63,529 nt of DNA from Chara braunii. Taxonomy: Eukaryota > Streptophyta > Charophyceae > Charales > Characeae. Positions 10,292-21,231 of this stretch are shown one piece after another. The DNA lies in contig BFEA01000748.1 in NCBI GenBank assembly GCA_003427395.1, positions 89,227 to 152,755 of the forward strand. The letters run 5' to 3'. Position numbers and translations under genes: made by a program. Position 1 is the stretch's first letter, and each line of letters opens with the position of its first letter. The notes beneath the pieces are model-generated. The model searched no databases, had not been told where the DNA came from, and saw nothing but the letters and a program-made list of their open reading frames with translations.

Positions 10292-11865
10292 NAAATCCTG
10301 GGGGGGGCGGAGTGGAAATGAGGGTTCAATGTCAGTCGAGTCATTGAAAAGTAAGCGATAGTCCCTTATTTCTTCCAAATATCTCTGTTCCTCTCTCTTG
10401 TCTCCGCTCCATTCTACTTTTGCTATCCATCCTTCTCTCTCTCCGCCTACCCAGTCTGTGGAGAATGTTGTCCGTCTCCTGATGTCTCCTCGTTGTTTAA
10501 AATGGTCTAGCTGTGCTTTTGTGTCTTGCCATCTTTGTGTGAGCTCCAAATGTATCTCCTGCCGAATCCGTTCGGTAATTTCTGGCTCCTCTACTCTCAC
10601 TTTTTCCAGGACAAGCACACATCGCTGCCACCAGAGTGCCCATATTACTGCTCTCCTTCCAAGTCTGAACATATTTTCTGTGAAGGTCGAGGCAGCTTCT
10701 GCCTGTGGCCAGTGACCAGCCATTATGGCTTGCCAGGACCAAGGCCACGGAATTGCGGATCCCATCTTTCTCCAAATGCGGTCCCACCATCTCCATATGC
10801 ATTGACCGATTGGGCATTGCATGAAGATGTGTTCGATAGTTTCCGTTTTTTTGTTAAATGAAAAGAGGCTCCGGCATCTGAGGCACCACGGGAGCAGCAG
10901 ACCCTTCTGCTCTAGATTAGTGCAGTCAGTCAGCCAATCATTTGTTGGTAAGCAGCGGTGGGCAATTTGTCATTGGAGGGAAGTGATTTTCATAGGTTTG
11001 GCTTTTTGTGCTTGGAACTATTTAATTGGAGATAGTAGGGAGCGGCCCATTTAGGTGTCTAGCCCAGCGGTTAATCACTATGTCTCTGAGCCATCTTTTG
11101 GGTCTAAGCATTTTGTAGGCTGATTTGGCCGACAACTGGTGCAGGCTAACACATCCCCCTTTGAGACCTTCCCTTCTTGGGGAGGGTTCCCATGACCGAT
11201 CTGTTGGGTCCTGGGCCAGGTCCTGTATTGGTCTGAAGGGCTGGAACACCTTTCTCTGACCTTTCTCTTCTAGAACTCTCACCTTGTGCACATAAGTTTT
11301 TTCCTTCCATTCGAAGGGGGCTTTGCTATCTTGAAGGACGCCTGCTCTGGTGATTACATAGTGTTCAACCAGAACATTGGGCGAGACCATATGTACCAGT
11401 CCTATCCTTTGTGGAGGCTTCGTGCCTGCTACCGAGTCACCTTCTTTTAGGGAGGGGCCTCGTTTAAGAATTTGATACCATGCAAGGGGGATAGCCTCGA
11501 TCAGGTTCTCAAGATGCTCCTCCAAATGGTGGCAGTAGCGTAGGGTTCCTCGCAACTGCTCCCCTGTTTTCCAATCCCGCCTGCCCGTGTCCCAAAGATC
11601 CCCCACCCTGAACACCCCTCTCTTTAACCCAGCTTTTCCAAGGAGCGGAGGAGCTAATCATAACACAACCCCTCAAGTCTGTTACCCATCGGTTTCCAAA
11701 CAACGGTTGTCTATAGACTTCTTCCCAACGGTCCGGGTGGGTTCTATTAGGGAGCGGAAATCTACGCCAAGTTTCCAGCAAGGATGGCCAGAAGTTGTCT
11801 AAAATCTGGCCACCTCCCTCCAGCCCCTCCCTTTGAAAAACTATGAACAACTACTGACCTCTTTT
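10292..11865 (-). pseudogene. LINE-C ORF2 C-terminal region, 5'-truncated copy
   Basis: Only the part after the reverse transcriptase remains. Recognisable segments: LETWRRFPLPNRTHPDRWEE at about 11790-11730, WYQILKRGPSLKEGDSV near 11470, the KVRVLEEKGQRK block near 11280, and a zf-RVT-like zinc-binding region (WCLRC with ETIEHIFMQCP, 10900-10810). Then WRWWDRIW, TENMFRLGRRAVIWALWW and GGEREGWIAKVEWSGD, and the end RDYRLLFND..SFPLRPPQ near 10320. At least three frame changes break it. The final codons and 3' UTR seen in LINE-D and LINE-E are missing; the copy runs straight into (GATT)n as read on its own strand. Confidence 0.85.
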
Positions 11866-11884
11866 AGAATGCTCAGAACCTCTA

Positions 11885-12460
11885 GACTCCCAAACAAAAA
11901 CTCAGTGTCTACCGCTCAGGATTGTCACCCTCCGCTCTAGGAGTGACCTGACCGAACAGTGGTTGCAGGTGCCAGCGCTAAGCTGAGGCCCACACACCCC
12001 ACTCAGCCCTGATCGAAGCACACTCGAGAGAGCCTTGCCGCCCGGGTACTTCAGGTGCTCGGCATAGGCCCATAGGTGGATTGATTTTTTGTATTCCTTT
12101 TTTTTTTTTTTTTTTCTCTCTTCTTCTTCTTATAAATCCCAGGTTGTTGTAGAGGTGGGATACTAGACGGATGGCAGTCACCACAGTACTCGGCCACTCA
12201 GTTGTTCAGATGAACCCCTCTGAAGACCCCACCCTTCCTTCCTCTCATCTTTTTGCCCTGGCGCACCCCCATCCCCCCTGTCCTACCCTAGTGTTAACCA
12301 CCCAGGACCATCACCCATTGCCATCCTGGCGGGGTGAACTGACTAGACAGTGGTTGCAGGTACCGGGGCTATGCAGAGACTCCTACCCCCTGCTCAACAC
12401 CGGTTGAAGCAGATGGCGTGCAAGCCTGATTGCACGGGGACTTCGGGAGCTAGGTATGAA
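11885..12460. repeat. Two copies of a 140-170-bp module flanking a SINE
   Basis: Segments 11905-12085 and about 12290-12456 share ACAGTGGTTGCAGGT, a GACTC/CCCAC-rich middle, TGATCGAAGCA/GGTTGAAGCA and GGTACTTCAGG/GGGACTTCGGG. The SINE-2 copy at 12098-12330 sits between and partly overlaps the second module, so the module may include an upstream extension of that SINE family. Confidence 0.55.
12098..12330 (-). mobile_element. SINE-2 copy (minus strand)
   Basis: On the minus strand this ends in an A-run (poly-T 12098-12115) and matches the intact SINE-2 at 20348-20544 along its length: GTTGTAGAGG near 12145, CAGTCACC..CGGCCACTC, and the head-proximal GCGCACCCCC..TGTCCTACC..AGTGTTAACCA. The head differs more than the body. 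No convincing target duplication was found. Confidence 0.68.
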
Positions 12461-12825
12461 CATGCTTCTACAGGTCTTCATCAGGGTGCACAGTGACTCT
12501 CATCTAGCTTAGATGTGTGGTGATGATAGAGAGCTGGGTATCCTCCGTTCCCCCGTTCCCTCGTATGTCCCTGGATCCCGTTCCGGCCATGACACCCCCG
12601 ACATCCCGTACTAAGGAACTGCTATGCCAGCCTCAACCCTATGTTATGTACTAGGAGGATAGCCAACCTTAAGTCATGAGATATGGACAATTCCTGCTGT
12701 TGTATACACAGCTGTTGTTAATGTTGTTGGTTGCTTGGTTGTTCACTGTGTACACTGTTGTTATTACTACTCTACTTTCTTGTTGACGGTGAACTGAATA
12801 TAGGAGGCAGGCAACCCAATCAATC
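12461..12825. other. No gene seen
   Basis: Includes a CCGTTCCCCCGTTCCCTCG stretch near 12550 and a TTGTTG-rich stretch at 12700-12770. I recognise nothing; it could be host or old repeat DNA. Confidence 0.4.
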
Positions 12826-15800
12826 CCGTAGCTTTACTTTCATTAATTGAAGTGGTGACAATTCTGTGTGTGTACGCTCCTAATGAAGTAAGTGAAAGAT
12901 CCCGCTTCTTTGAATCCCTAAAGGGCCGACTCCCGGTAGGAATCCCAGTGGTAATGGTAGGGGATTTCAATGCAGGCCCAAATAAACATTTTGACCGTTG
13001 GCAGATCCCCTCCCCCTGTCCATCATATATAGAAACGGATGAGGAAATTATTGAAAGAACATGTCAATCTTTCAACCTATTTGATGCTTACATGCGTCTC
13101 TTTCCTACGAAACGCTCATACACATGTTTCAAGAAAAGTCAAACAATGAAAGCATCTAAGTCGCTGATAGACCTAATACTTTTATCAGAGGAACTGAAGG
13201 GTGTTCTCTAAGTAGCAGAGATCTTCCCTCGCAGTATCTTCCCTGGTCTAGACCATGCTATGAGTGTGGTATTACTATCTTTCAGAAAGAAGCCTGACCA
13301 AGGAAGAAGTTTCTATAAACTAAACACATCTCTGCTGCATACAGACAGTTTCAAAGTATATCTTCATGATGTTTGTTTTTTCTGGAGAGAGCAGAAAGAA
13401 AGGATGATATACGCTGGTTCAACAACGGCCTAATGTTCTTGGACCGTAAATGCAATGAATATTCAAAATTGCTTGCTATGCAGCGACATCTAGAAAAAAT
13501 CCACTTACAAAAACAACTGCAACAACTTCAGCAAAAAGAAAAAGATTTGACTTGTGAAATCAAGAAAACTGAAATTTCTCAAAAAATCAGTACCCTTGAA
13601 ACCAAATTGCTATCATTTATGAAACACCATTGGCAAGGGATAAGAATCAGAGGAAAGCAAAAGGGCCATAACATAGAAGGAGTTATGGATGCGAGATTTT
13701 TTGCCACAGCTAAAACAAGGATGAGTTGCACAATCATTGAGGCTTTCTTTGACCCTCAAGGAGATCAATTCTCTCTAGTCGCTTCTACAGCGGAATGCAC
13801 AAAAGTAGCAAGGGACTTCTACAAATCCCTCTTCACATCGGAATGCAAGCAGCCGAGAGAACAAAGGGTTAAAGAAATAAAAGAATTCCTGAAACCACTA
13901 ACTAAATCCCTAACCAATCAACAGAAAGAAAAGCTTGAGACGCCCCTCACAAAGGAAGAAATCTGGTCGGCCTTGATGATGATGGAAGAAGAAAAAACCC
14001 CTGGGATTGACGGCCTACCAAAAGAATTTCGGGAAGTCGTGTGGGATTTTTTGGCCCAAGACCTGATGGACTTCTACCATACAGTCTGGGCCTCCGGTGC
14101 TATGTGAGAAATAGTTGGACAAGGGATCATGACCCTCGTATACAAAAAGAGAGATAAAGCAAATATCCGTAATTACAGACCAGTTACTCTCCTCACAGTA
14201 GTTTATAAGTTGGCAGCAAAAACACTCGCAAACCGTATGTTGAAAGTCATTACAGATATTATTTACCCAACACAAACTGGTTTTATTGAAGGAAGGAACA
14301 TCCAAGACAATATCCTATTAGTAAATGAACTAGTCAAACTTTCTAGGCAATCCAAGCACAATGCAACTTTCATCTTCGTAGATTTCGAAAAAACGTATGA
14401 TCATATAGACTGTTTTTTTTTAGAAAAACTGCTAGAAAAGTTTAACTTTTGACCTAACTTTTGAAAATGGATTGAGATCCTTCACTCTAATGCTACAAGG
14501 AGGGTAATGATAAACGGGAACCTAGCCCCACCCATTGAGTTGGAACGATCAGTAAGACAAGGAGATCCAATTGCCCCCTTCCTCTTCGTCATTATGATGG
14601 AGGCCCTAGCAGCAAACTTGAGATGTAACAAGGACATCAGACGAATTCAAGTCAGCTACATTCCCGAAGAAGCCATACCAGTTTGCTCTCTGATTGCAGA
14701 CGACCTCTCCTTGATGGTTGAAGCTTCCCATGAAAATTTAAGCGCGATTAAGAAACTTATGGATAAATTTTGCACCCTCTCAGATATGAGAATCAATTAG
14801 GGTACAAAAATGAAAGGATGGTGGATACACCATCAGGAAGTGAGATCGCCAGAACACCCAAGGATTAACTGGGTTCCAACAGTGAATCCAATCAGGGTCT
14901 TCGACATTTCACTTTCTGCAATGGGCAAGCCAACTGAGAATGATAAGTGGATACGTAAACCAGCTCTAGCTAAATTGGAACTATGGAAGGACAAACGGAT
15001 CTCTATTGTAGGGCGGTCGCTGATCATAAACAATGTCATCTTGGCCTCAATTTGGTACAAATCTGCACTATGGGCATTACAGAAATCTGCACTTAAGCCT
15101 CTTCAAAGGCAAATAACAACATACCTGTGGAGAGGAAATCACGATCATAAGAATGTATTAAGCAGAGTAGCATGGCAGACAGTGATCCAACCCAAAGCTA
15201 AAGGAGGACTGGGTTTATTAGACCCCTCTACCCAAGCCATGACCCTCTCTATTCAATGGATTAAAAGGCTATTTTTCAATCCGGAGACACCCTGGATAGC
15301 CATAGCAGAAAAACAAATTGGGAGACTAGCCCTTGAAGTACCTAGAGGGACTGATCCACTGACATGGTTAAAGAATCGTTCTTGGCCCATCCCTAGGAGC
15401 AGAGCACAGCACGCTGATCAACCAGCGGAATCTCATCGTCATGTCACAAGGAGAGACGTAAGAAATAATCCTTTTTGAACAGATCTCCTTATAACTTGGC
15501 GCAAATTGCCCTTACCGGACAAAATTGCCCTAGAAAGATGAGAGGAAGTTTGCCAGCAACCCTTATTCAATAACAGATGGTTCAATGATACACAGGGCAG
15601 AATGTTTCACTGCTCAGATTCCCCCTGGAAAGGTTGGGTAAAGAACGAGATACTATGGATAGGGGACATATGGTGTCCAGATACGAAGGATTGGCACCAA
15701 CCCTCCAGCCTCTTGCCAAGGCTAAGATATTGCAGGGGAACAGCAAGTGCATTCGAGACAATTACTGAAGCCATCCCGACAACATGGCTAAAGATTCTCA

Positions 15801-17032
15801 GGAAAGGTCCACAACTTAAAGAAAGCGATTGGGTGGGTATCCATGGGAATTTCCAGCAAATAGGGAATGTAATAGTGGTAAACAATGGAGGAGCAGTTTT
15901 ACTCTCAATTTTTTCAATCAACCAGAGCCACCAGATAAAAGAATATCTTACCAAAGAGACTAGATGGGTAGTAATGAACCAAGTATTAAGAATCAGAGTT
16001 CTGAAGCAAAAGGATCATTGGATTGCCTTCAAACCTTCATGTCCAATTAACAAAGTAGCTCTTGACCCAATCTACTGGACATAGACGGTACCAGTGAGGA
16101 GCAACAGAAAGTGTATGCGTACTTTACACTCACTAACATTCAAATCTACCTATAGATTGTTGAGACCTAGATTGAATTTGAGAGATCGGGTTGAAAGCAG
16201 ATGGATGAAGCACCTGAATGTGGGCAAGGAAGATATCAGGAATTCAATATCAAGTGGTTCAAAACAATCAAGACGAGACCAACAAAGATTGTCTCTCTTC
16301 AATGGCAAATCGACCACCGATGCCTTCCCACGAATGACTGTCTTATGGACAGAACATCACTGGAAGAAAAAGGCCTTGCTCAGCCGTGGTGCAAGTTATG
16401 TATCTCAACATTCCCAAGTAGGAGCATTCCGAAGACTATAGAACACATCTTTCTGCAATGTCCAGGAGCGGTGTGGTTATGGCGTTGGTGGGATAGGATT
16501 TGGACTTCCCTCAATACTTAGCTGCCCTCACCATGGGACTGGAGAGCCCTGGTATGTGAGACATGGTCTCCAGCCCTGCTAGATGATTTTTCCCACAACT
16601 TATTTAAAATTGGAAGAAGGGCCATCCTCCGGGCCCTCTGGAACCGTCGCTGTACTTTCGAGATGGAAGGAGCGAGGATTGATGGCCCTGAGTTTACAGA
16701 AGCAATCAAACTACAAGTGCAGAAAGACATCACAATCCAATGGAACAAAGTGAAAGGAAAGATTCAATTCTTATCTTCTAAAAAAGAAATCCTGCAGCAC
16801 ATTGAACAGTTCAGTGGCGCTTGGCTAGGGGGACCCCAAGGAAGGAAGATTGGACAGATCAGAGATGGGGGGGGGTAAGAGAAGTATCAAGGGAGGACAA
16901 AATGAGGAAGTACCAAGAGATTTCCGTCTGTTATTTCATGACTGGACTAGTGTCGACCCATCAATCCCTCTGCGCCCTCCTTCAGAGTTCCCAGATCCCT
17001 TCCCCCCCCCTCTCTATCCCTGGTCCCCTTGA
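12826..17032 (+). pseudogene. LINE-D ORF2, 5'-truncated LINE copy
   Basis: It begins inside the endonuclease (VTILCVYAPN, then VGDFNAGP, then SLIDLI and GLDH). Next come a lysine/glutamine-rich helical linker (13420-13610), reverse transcriptase with RNYRPVTLLTVVYK (near 14170), QGDP near 14560 and the catalytic box IADD at 14693-14704 (usually FADD), and the thumb (14870-15380). A C-terminal region holds WCKLC and KTIEHIFLQCP (about 16390-16460), the zinc-binding end seen in LINE-C and LINE-E. The frame ends SIPLRPPSEFPDPFPP and stops at about 17032. Internal stops fall where relatives have W or Q (for example 14798, 15476, 15541), plus shifts near 14450 and 16090. No intact protein is possible. 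Confidence 0.9.
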
Positions 17033-17365
17033 GTTGGTACGGCTATGATTGAAAAGGGGATGGTTAATGGGGGAAGAGTCTTTCTGTTTGATTCTGACAG
17101 GATGTCTACTGAGTTCTCTTGCAGGTGGAGATGGCAAAACAGTAGTTTGATAGCTCAACTCACATTCGAGTCATCAATTTTTAACATTATCATTTATCCA
17201 TTTGGGTACCAGGGCTTATCGGAGAAATCTGGCACCACTCAGGTGAGGGTGAAGAGGTACAAGGGACACTGGGCCAGTTTCCCAGCATTATCAGTTACAT
17301 TTTCTGATCATTGTATATCAAGGGACGCTGGACCCGTTTTCCAGCAGGTGCAGCTCCACCAATAG
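17033..17365 (+). other. LINE-D 3' UTR with two stem-loops
   Basis: Non-coding end of LINE-D. Two related stem-loops occur in tandem: 17263-17286 (CTGGG/CCCAG) and 17322-17345 (GCTGGA/TCCAGC), each preceded by AAGGGAC. A third hairpin, CAGCTCCAC/GTGGAGCTG with AATAGATTGG in its loop, follows at 17350-17388. The last stem-loop is nearly identical to that at the end of LINE-E (63182-63205). From 17390 to 17628 I see no gene. Confidence 0.72.
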
Positions 17366-17628
17366 ATTGGACTTCCCAGTGGAGCTGGTAGGAGTGTATG
17401 CACTTATCATCACTCCTATCAGTAGCCACGTGGTGGTTTTATCTTTAAAAAGAAAAAAAAAAAACATCAATGAGGCCGCAGTTCGGTCCTTTTGCAGTAG
17501 TTACGTGATCTTGGCGGGACTCACCTTGCTGCTCACCAAGCTTGAAAAGTGGCAGTAAACTGGCAGGTGTATCTCTCTGTCCTCTGCAGGAAGATGCATC
17601 AGTTTTTCCTTTCTTTTTCTTTACCTGC

Positions 17629-18140
17629 TTTTTTTTTTTTTTTTTTTTTTAATAAAAGGTAAGCTCTATTCTTCTCTCATCTATCTCATCTTCTTGCCGG
17701 TACTCATCTATCTCATCTTCTTGCTAGTCTATGTATAGTACGGGGGAACACCAACCAAACCGGATCTCTCCCTAGCCCACGGGGTAGGTTGGCACCACAG
17801 CAGTGGTGCAAGAGCAAGGGTGTATCAGTCCCTCATCATGGTGACGAGGGGTGGGCAGGCATTGCCAATGGGGGAAATCGGCAGTGCTAGCGCCGAGCAA
17901 TGGCCAGTCACTGCACCTCCCCCTATCCCCACCCCAACCCCACATGGCGGTGTCTAATGGCAAATATTGTCTCTGCATAGCAACCAACAACATCTGCCAA
18001 TGCTGGCTGGGGGGGCCAACGGGCTATCTCTAGCTGGTAGAACACCAAGCTTGCCCAGGCACGTACGTGAGGCCGTTAGGGATTGAACCCACGACCTCCT
18101 CAATGCAACTTCTGTCCCTTACCAACTGAGCTAGGCCCGC
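17629..18140 (-). mobile_element. SINE-1, tRNA-headed SINE (full-length-looking copy)
   Basis: On the minus strand the element begins near 18140 with a tRNA-like head: A box TAGCTCAGTTGG (18133-18122) and B box GGTTCAATCCC (18089-18079), about 32 bases apart. SINEs use these as an internal RNA polymerase III promoter. The body includes a C-rich stretch near 17910-17940 and a 25-bp direct repeat (TACTCATCTATCTC, 17700 and 17674). The end is a 22-base A-tail (poly-T 17629-17650). A second copy of the same body lies at 24438-24852. No clear target duplication. Confidence 0.85.
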
Positions 18141-18170
18141 AGGCGGCAGGCCTACTTTTCCTGTTTCTCA

Positions 18171-18692
18171 GGGCCTCGCCACAGGCCGTCGAAAACCGGG
18201 TTTTCAACAATTTTGCATCGCCACACAGACTTTCGAAGAATTGCGGCTCAAAAAACTTTCGACAGGTGTCAGAATGGTCCTTTCGACAGCCGCCCTCCAG
18301 CAACCGTTTCCTCCCGCCTGCAGGTGACGGAAATTCGACAGTGCCCCGCCGGGCTTTCGAAAATTGCGTTCGAATTTGCGTTGGCAGAGACTGCGCCCTG
18401 ACAGACGTGGCCTGTTTGTCCGTATGTAGTCGACAGTGGCTGTCGAAAACGGTGTCTGCATCTGGTCCGGTTGTGTGGACAAATTCATATATGTAACAAC
18501 TCCCGACAGTCCACCGCCTTCGCCACACAGCACCTGTCGAAAGGCGGTGTCGACTTGCCTACTTTCGACAATTTCGCCTCTCGACAGGCTGTGTGGCGAT
18601 AGGGGGCGAAATTGTCGAGCGCCGGGCTGTCGAAAAATTACTGACACCTGTCGAAAATTTTCAACATTCGACAGCCTGTGTGGCGAGCCTCT
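18171..18692. mobile_element. TIR-1 family DNA element, long form
   Basis: Starts GGGCCTCGCCAC and ends GTGTGGCGAGCC, with CTGTCGAA/TTCGACAG just inside the ends. The first 350 bases are homologous, in inverse orientation, to 21293-21696 (shared CAATTTTGCATC, GAATTGCGGCTCAAAA, CAGGTGTCAGAATGGT, GTTTCCTCCCG). Further TIR-like TTCGACAG words are scattered inside, suggesting nested or rearranged ends. No transposase is encoded, so it is non-autonomous; I found no certain target duplication and cannot name its superfamily. Confidence 0.7.
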
Positions 18693-18710
18693 AAGTTTGG
18701 CGAGTAGGCG

Positions 18711-18969
18711 CCTGGTTGCACTTACTTGCCAAACTGGCGAATGAAAAATATGTCAGACTGCTCGCCACACCTTGGACACAGAAGTTGTGGCGAGTGTTTT
18801 TTGTTTCCCCCCCTGTGCACGGCGGTTTGTGGAGGATGGTCCTCAGACCTCTCCACACAACAACTTTCTGGAGAGTGCACGGCTTCACGAGTCGAGATCA
18901 GGCAGACCAAATATTTTAACTTTTCTGTAGATTCTGAGAAATATTGTGGCGAGTAAGTGCAACCGGGCC
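18711..18969. mobile_element. TIR-2 family MITE
   Basis: Left end CCTGGTTGCACTTACTTGCC and right end GGCGAGTAAGTGCAACCGGG form inverted repeats of about 19 bp. About 260 bp long, no coding potential. An internal CTCCACACAACAACTTTCTGG near 18860 has a partial inverted match around 18830. Confidence 0.7.
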
Positions 18970-19184
18970 TCCAGTTCGACACGATTCTTATTTTTTTCAC
19001 ACTCCACCGATCCACCAGGAATTGTGGCGGATGGCGGCTAGGCCCTCACTCGCCAATTTTCAACGTCGTTGAGTAGTGCGGTGCCTCTGTGTGTGACAGT
19101 GCAGAGGAGAGCAGTGCCATTGCCATTGCACTACGCGACAAAAAAGAAGCGGTTACCGACAAGCAACAAAATTTTGATCAAAAG

Positions 19185-19296
19185 GGCCTGGGTAGTTGCA
19201 CCACTTGCCATCCGCAAATATTCTGATTGCATCTAGAAAACTTCTTGTTCACGTGCATCCAAAATCTTGATGGATGGGAAGCGTTGCAACTAGGCC
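19185..19296. mobile_element. TIR-2 family MITE, short
   Basis: GGGCCTGGGTAGTTGCA at the left and TTGCAACTAGGCC at the right are imperfect inverted ends, with CCATCC/GGATGG further in. About 112 bp, non-coding. The partial end GGCCTAGTTGCACTACTTGCC at 19668-19688 belongs to the same family but lacks a partner. Confidence 0.58.
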
Positions 19297-19314
19297 GAAC
19301 GAGAAGAGGAAAAA

Positions 19315-19484
19315 GGGCCTCGGCACACTACTCTCAAATCCCCCAAAACATTCAGGAGTGCTCTCCAGAGTCAGGGCCTCGCTCGAAATGTGGAAAAGAC
19401 AAAAATGTGGCGTGCAAATCTGGCCATGTTCTAGCAGGAGGTTCATTCCCATTTTGCACATTTGAGAGTGGTGTGGCTATGCGC
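19315..19484. mobile_element. TIR-1-like MITE, short form
   Basis: Left end GGGCCTCGGCACACTACTCT and right end AGAGTGGTGTGGC are inverted repeats; CATTTGAGAG also recurs inverted (CTCTCAAAT). About 170 bp. A second TIR-like GGGCCTCGCTCGAAAT at 19374 suggests a nested end. Confidence 0.58.
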
Positions 19485-19562
19485 TCACAAGTATGGAAAC
19501 CCCATTCAAGAGGGTGCTTGCCTACACTGCTCTCCCCAAACCTGTGCATCTGAGCTTGGGCT

Positions 19563-19650
19563 GCTTGGCAGTGGGCAAATACGACAACGAATCCTCAGCT
19601 TGGCAGTGGGCAAATACGACCATGAATCGTCAGCTTGGCAGCGGGGAAGC
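19563..19650. repeat. Short tandem repeat, 35-36-bp unit
   Basis: CTTGGCAGTGGGCAAATACG occurs at 19564 and 19599 and a partial third copy (CTTGGCAGCGGGG) at 19634. A related single copy, CTTGCCAGTGGGCAAATTCG, lies at 20843. Confidence 0.8.
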
Positions 19651-19793
19651 TGCTCTCTGGAAGCGGGGCCTAGTTGCACTACTTGCCATCGGCCACAATC
19701 TGTGGCGGAAGCATGGAGAGTGAAAATAACGAACCATCATCGTGGCGATCTAGGCTCAGCAGAGAAGTTAAAAAGGGTTGTAGGTGAGATCTG

Positions 19794-19898
19794 CAGCCGT
19801 GGAGCTGAATACTCTCCCGAAAGCCATTTTGTGGAGGGGCCACTAGTAGTACCCTCCACAAAATGGCTTTCTGGAAGTTTTCAGCCTCACGGCTGTGG
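19794..19898. repeat. Long inverted repeat / hairpin, about 45-bp arms
   Basis: The left arm runs from CAGCCGTGGAGCTGAA through GAAAGCCATTTTGTGGAGGG (to 19838). The right arm mirrors it from CCCTCCACAAAATGGCTTTC to TCAGCCTCACGGCTG (19852-19896). The loop is about 13 bases. The inner 20 bp pair perfectly. Confidence 0.88.
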
Positions 19899-19987
19899 CG
19901 GATGGAAAGAAAACCTCTCCACAAAGTCTGGCAGTTTTTCACATGGGCCTAGGTGCATTACTCTCCAAATGTGCAAAACGAGAATAA

Positions 19988-20666
19988 GGGCGTCGTAAGA
20001 CACTCCTCGGGGATGCGAAATCCCCAAGGAATTGTTTGTTCCACCTATCCTCGGGGATGCAATCGGAAAAAAAAAAGAGAAAACACTCGTAAGGAAATTC
20101 CTCGGGCAATAGGAATTTCCCCAGCCATTTCTTCCTATTGCCCAAGGGACTTCGCGAGGACCCTTGGGCACAAGGAGGCCGTGTTTCACGGAGAGGAGAG
20201 GGCACATGTGTATTTAGACGTTACAGCCGAGAATCTTGATTGTGGCGGCACCCCATTGGCTGAAGGCCTGAAGCACGACCGTTTTTTTTTTTTCTTTTCT
20301 TTTTCTTTTCTTTTTCTTTTCTGACATCGCTCTTTAGGAAATGTCCTAGCCCATTGGTAGGGTAATGGTCTGAGTGCTGGTCACACTGAGGTAGGATAAT
20401 GGGATAGGGGGTGCGCTAGGAGTATTGACGTGAAGATGAAATGGGAGGTGGTCTCATATTCCAGGACACCCACGGCCTACTGCTCCAGGTGATCACTGTG
20501 TACTCAGTGACTGGCCTCTACAACACCATGGACTTAAAAAAAAAAGGAAATGTCCTCAGGTGACATCCCCAAGGACAGGTGGAACTAAGGGCTCAAATTT
20601 CCTCTTGAACCATTAGGAATTCTTCCTATTGCCCGAGGATTTCAATAGGAGTGTCCAATGACACCC
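19988..20666. mobile_element. TIR-4 DNA element carrying a SINE
   Basis: Left end GGGCGTCGTAAGACACTCC and right end GGAGTGTCCAATGACACCC are inverted repeats. Inner sub-repeats include CTCGGGGATGC and the inverted pair AAATTCCTCGGGCAATAGG / CCTATTGCCCGAGGATTTC. A second copy at about 51500-52529 confirms the limits on the right (GGAGTGTCTAATGACGCCC). No coding region. SINE-2 at 20348-20544 was inserted later. Confidence 0.72.
20348..20544 (+). mobile_element. SINE-2, complete copy with 12-bp target duplication
   Basis: A 197-bp insert flanked by AGGAAATGTCCT (20336-20347 and 20545-20556). It starts TAGCCCATTGGTAGGG, an A-box-like tRNA head; the B box is poor. It ends CTCTACAACACCATGGACTT plus an A-run. 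The sister DNA element at 52410-52425 has AGGGAATGTCCT uninterrupted, which is the empty site. A target duplication plus A-tail is the signature of LINE-driven retroposition. Confidence 0.9.
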
Positions 20667-20882
20667 TGCACCTTCCGCTAGAACATGGCAAGGTACACCA
20701 CCATATTTTGTCTTTTGTGCATGTGCAGAGTACTGCAGGGACACCCTAAGTGCAACCATGCACCCACTCACCAAACTTGGTGGATGGCGAGTAGTGGAAC
20801 TAGGCCCACGGGTACATCCGAGTTATGCCAATGACTCGTCAGCTTGCCAGTGGGCAAATTCGACGATGGACAATGAGACCTC

Positions 20883-20962
20883 GCTTGTCCTATGTGAATG
20901 GGGATTACCGTTTTTTTCGTCCTCGGTTGTCCTATGTGAATGGGGATTACCGTTTTTTTTGG
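20883..20962. repeat. Tandem duplication, 43-bp unit
   Basis: TTGTCCTATGTGAATGGGGA followed by TTACCGTTTTTTT occurs at 20886 and 20929. Confidence 0.9.
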
Positions 20963-21231
20963 GTCCCGGAGTGTTCATGCCTTTTCAAGCCCACACTCCG
21001 AGTTCTCCCGAAAATGCCCTGTTGCAGGTGTGAGGTTGAGGGAGCATTGAGGAGTGCTCTCGAGCCCTAAAACCACCTGACAACTCCCTTATTCCGTCTG
21101 ACAAGTCCAATTTGGGAGCTGGTGTGGTGAAGTTAAACCCCCCAATTTTGTCTGACAGGTCTCTTTTTCTCCCCTGTAGTGGCAATGTGCCTAACAAATT
21201 CCTGACTGATGGGCATGCAGCATGCAGCTGA

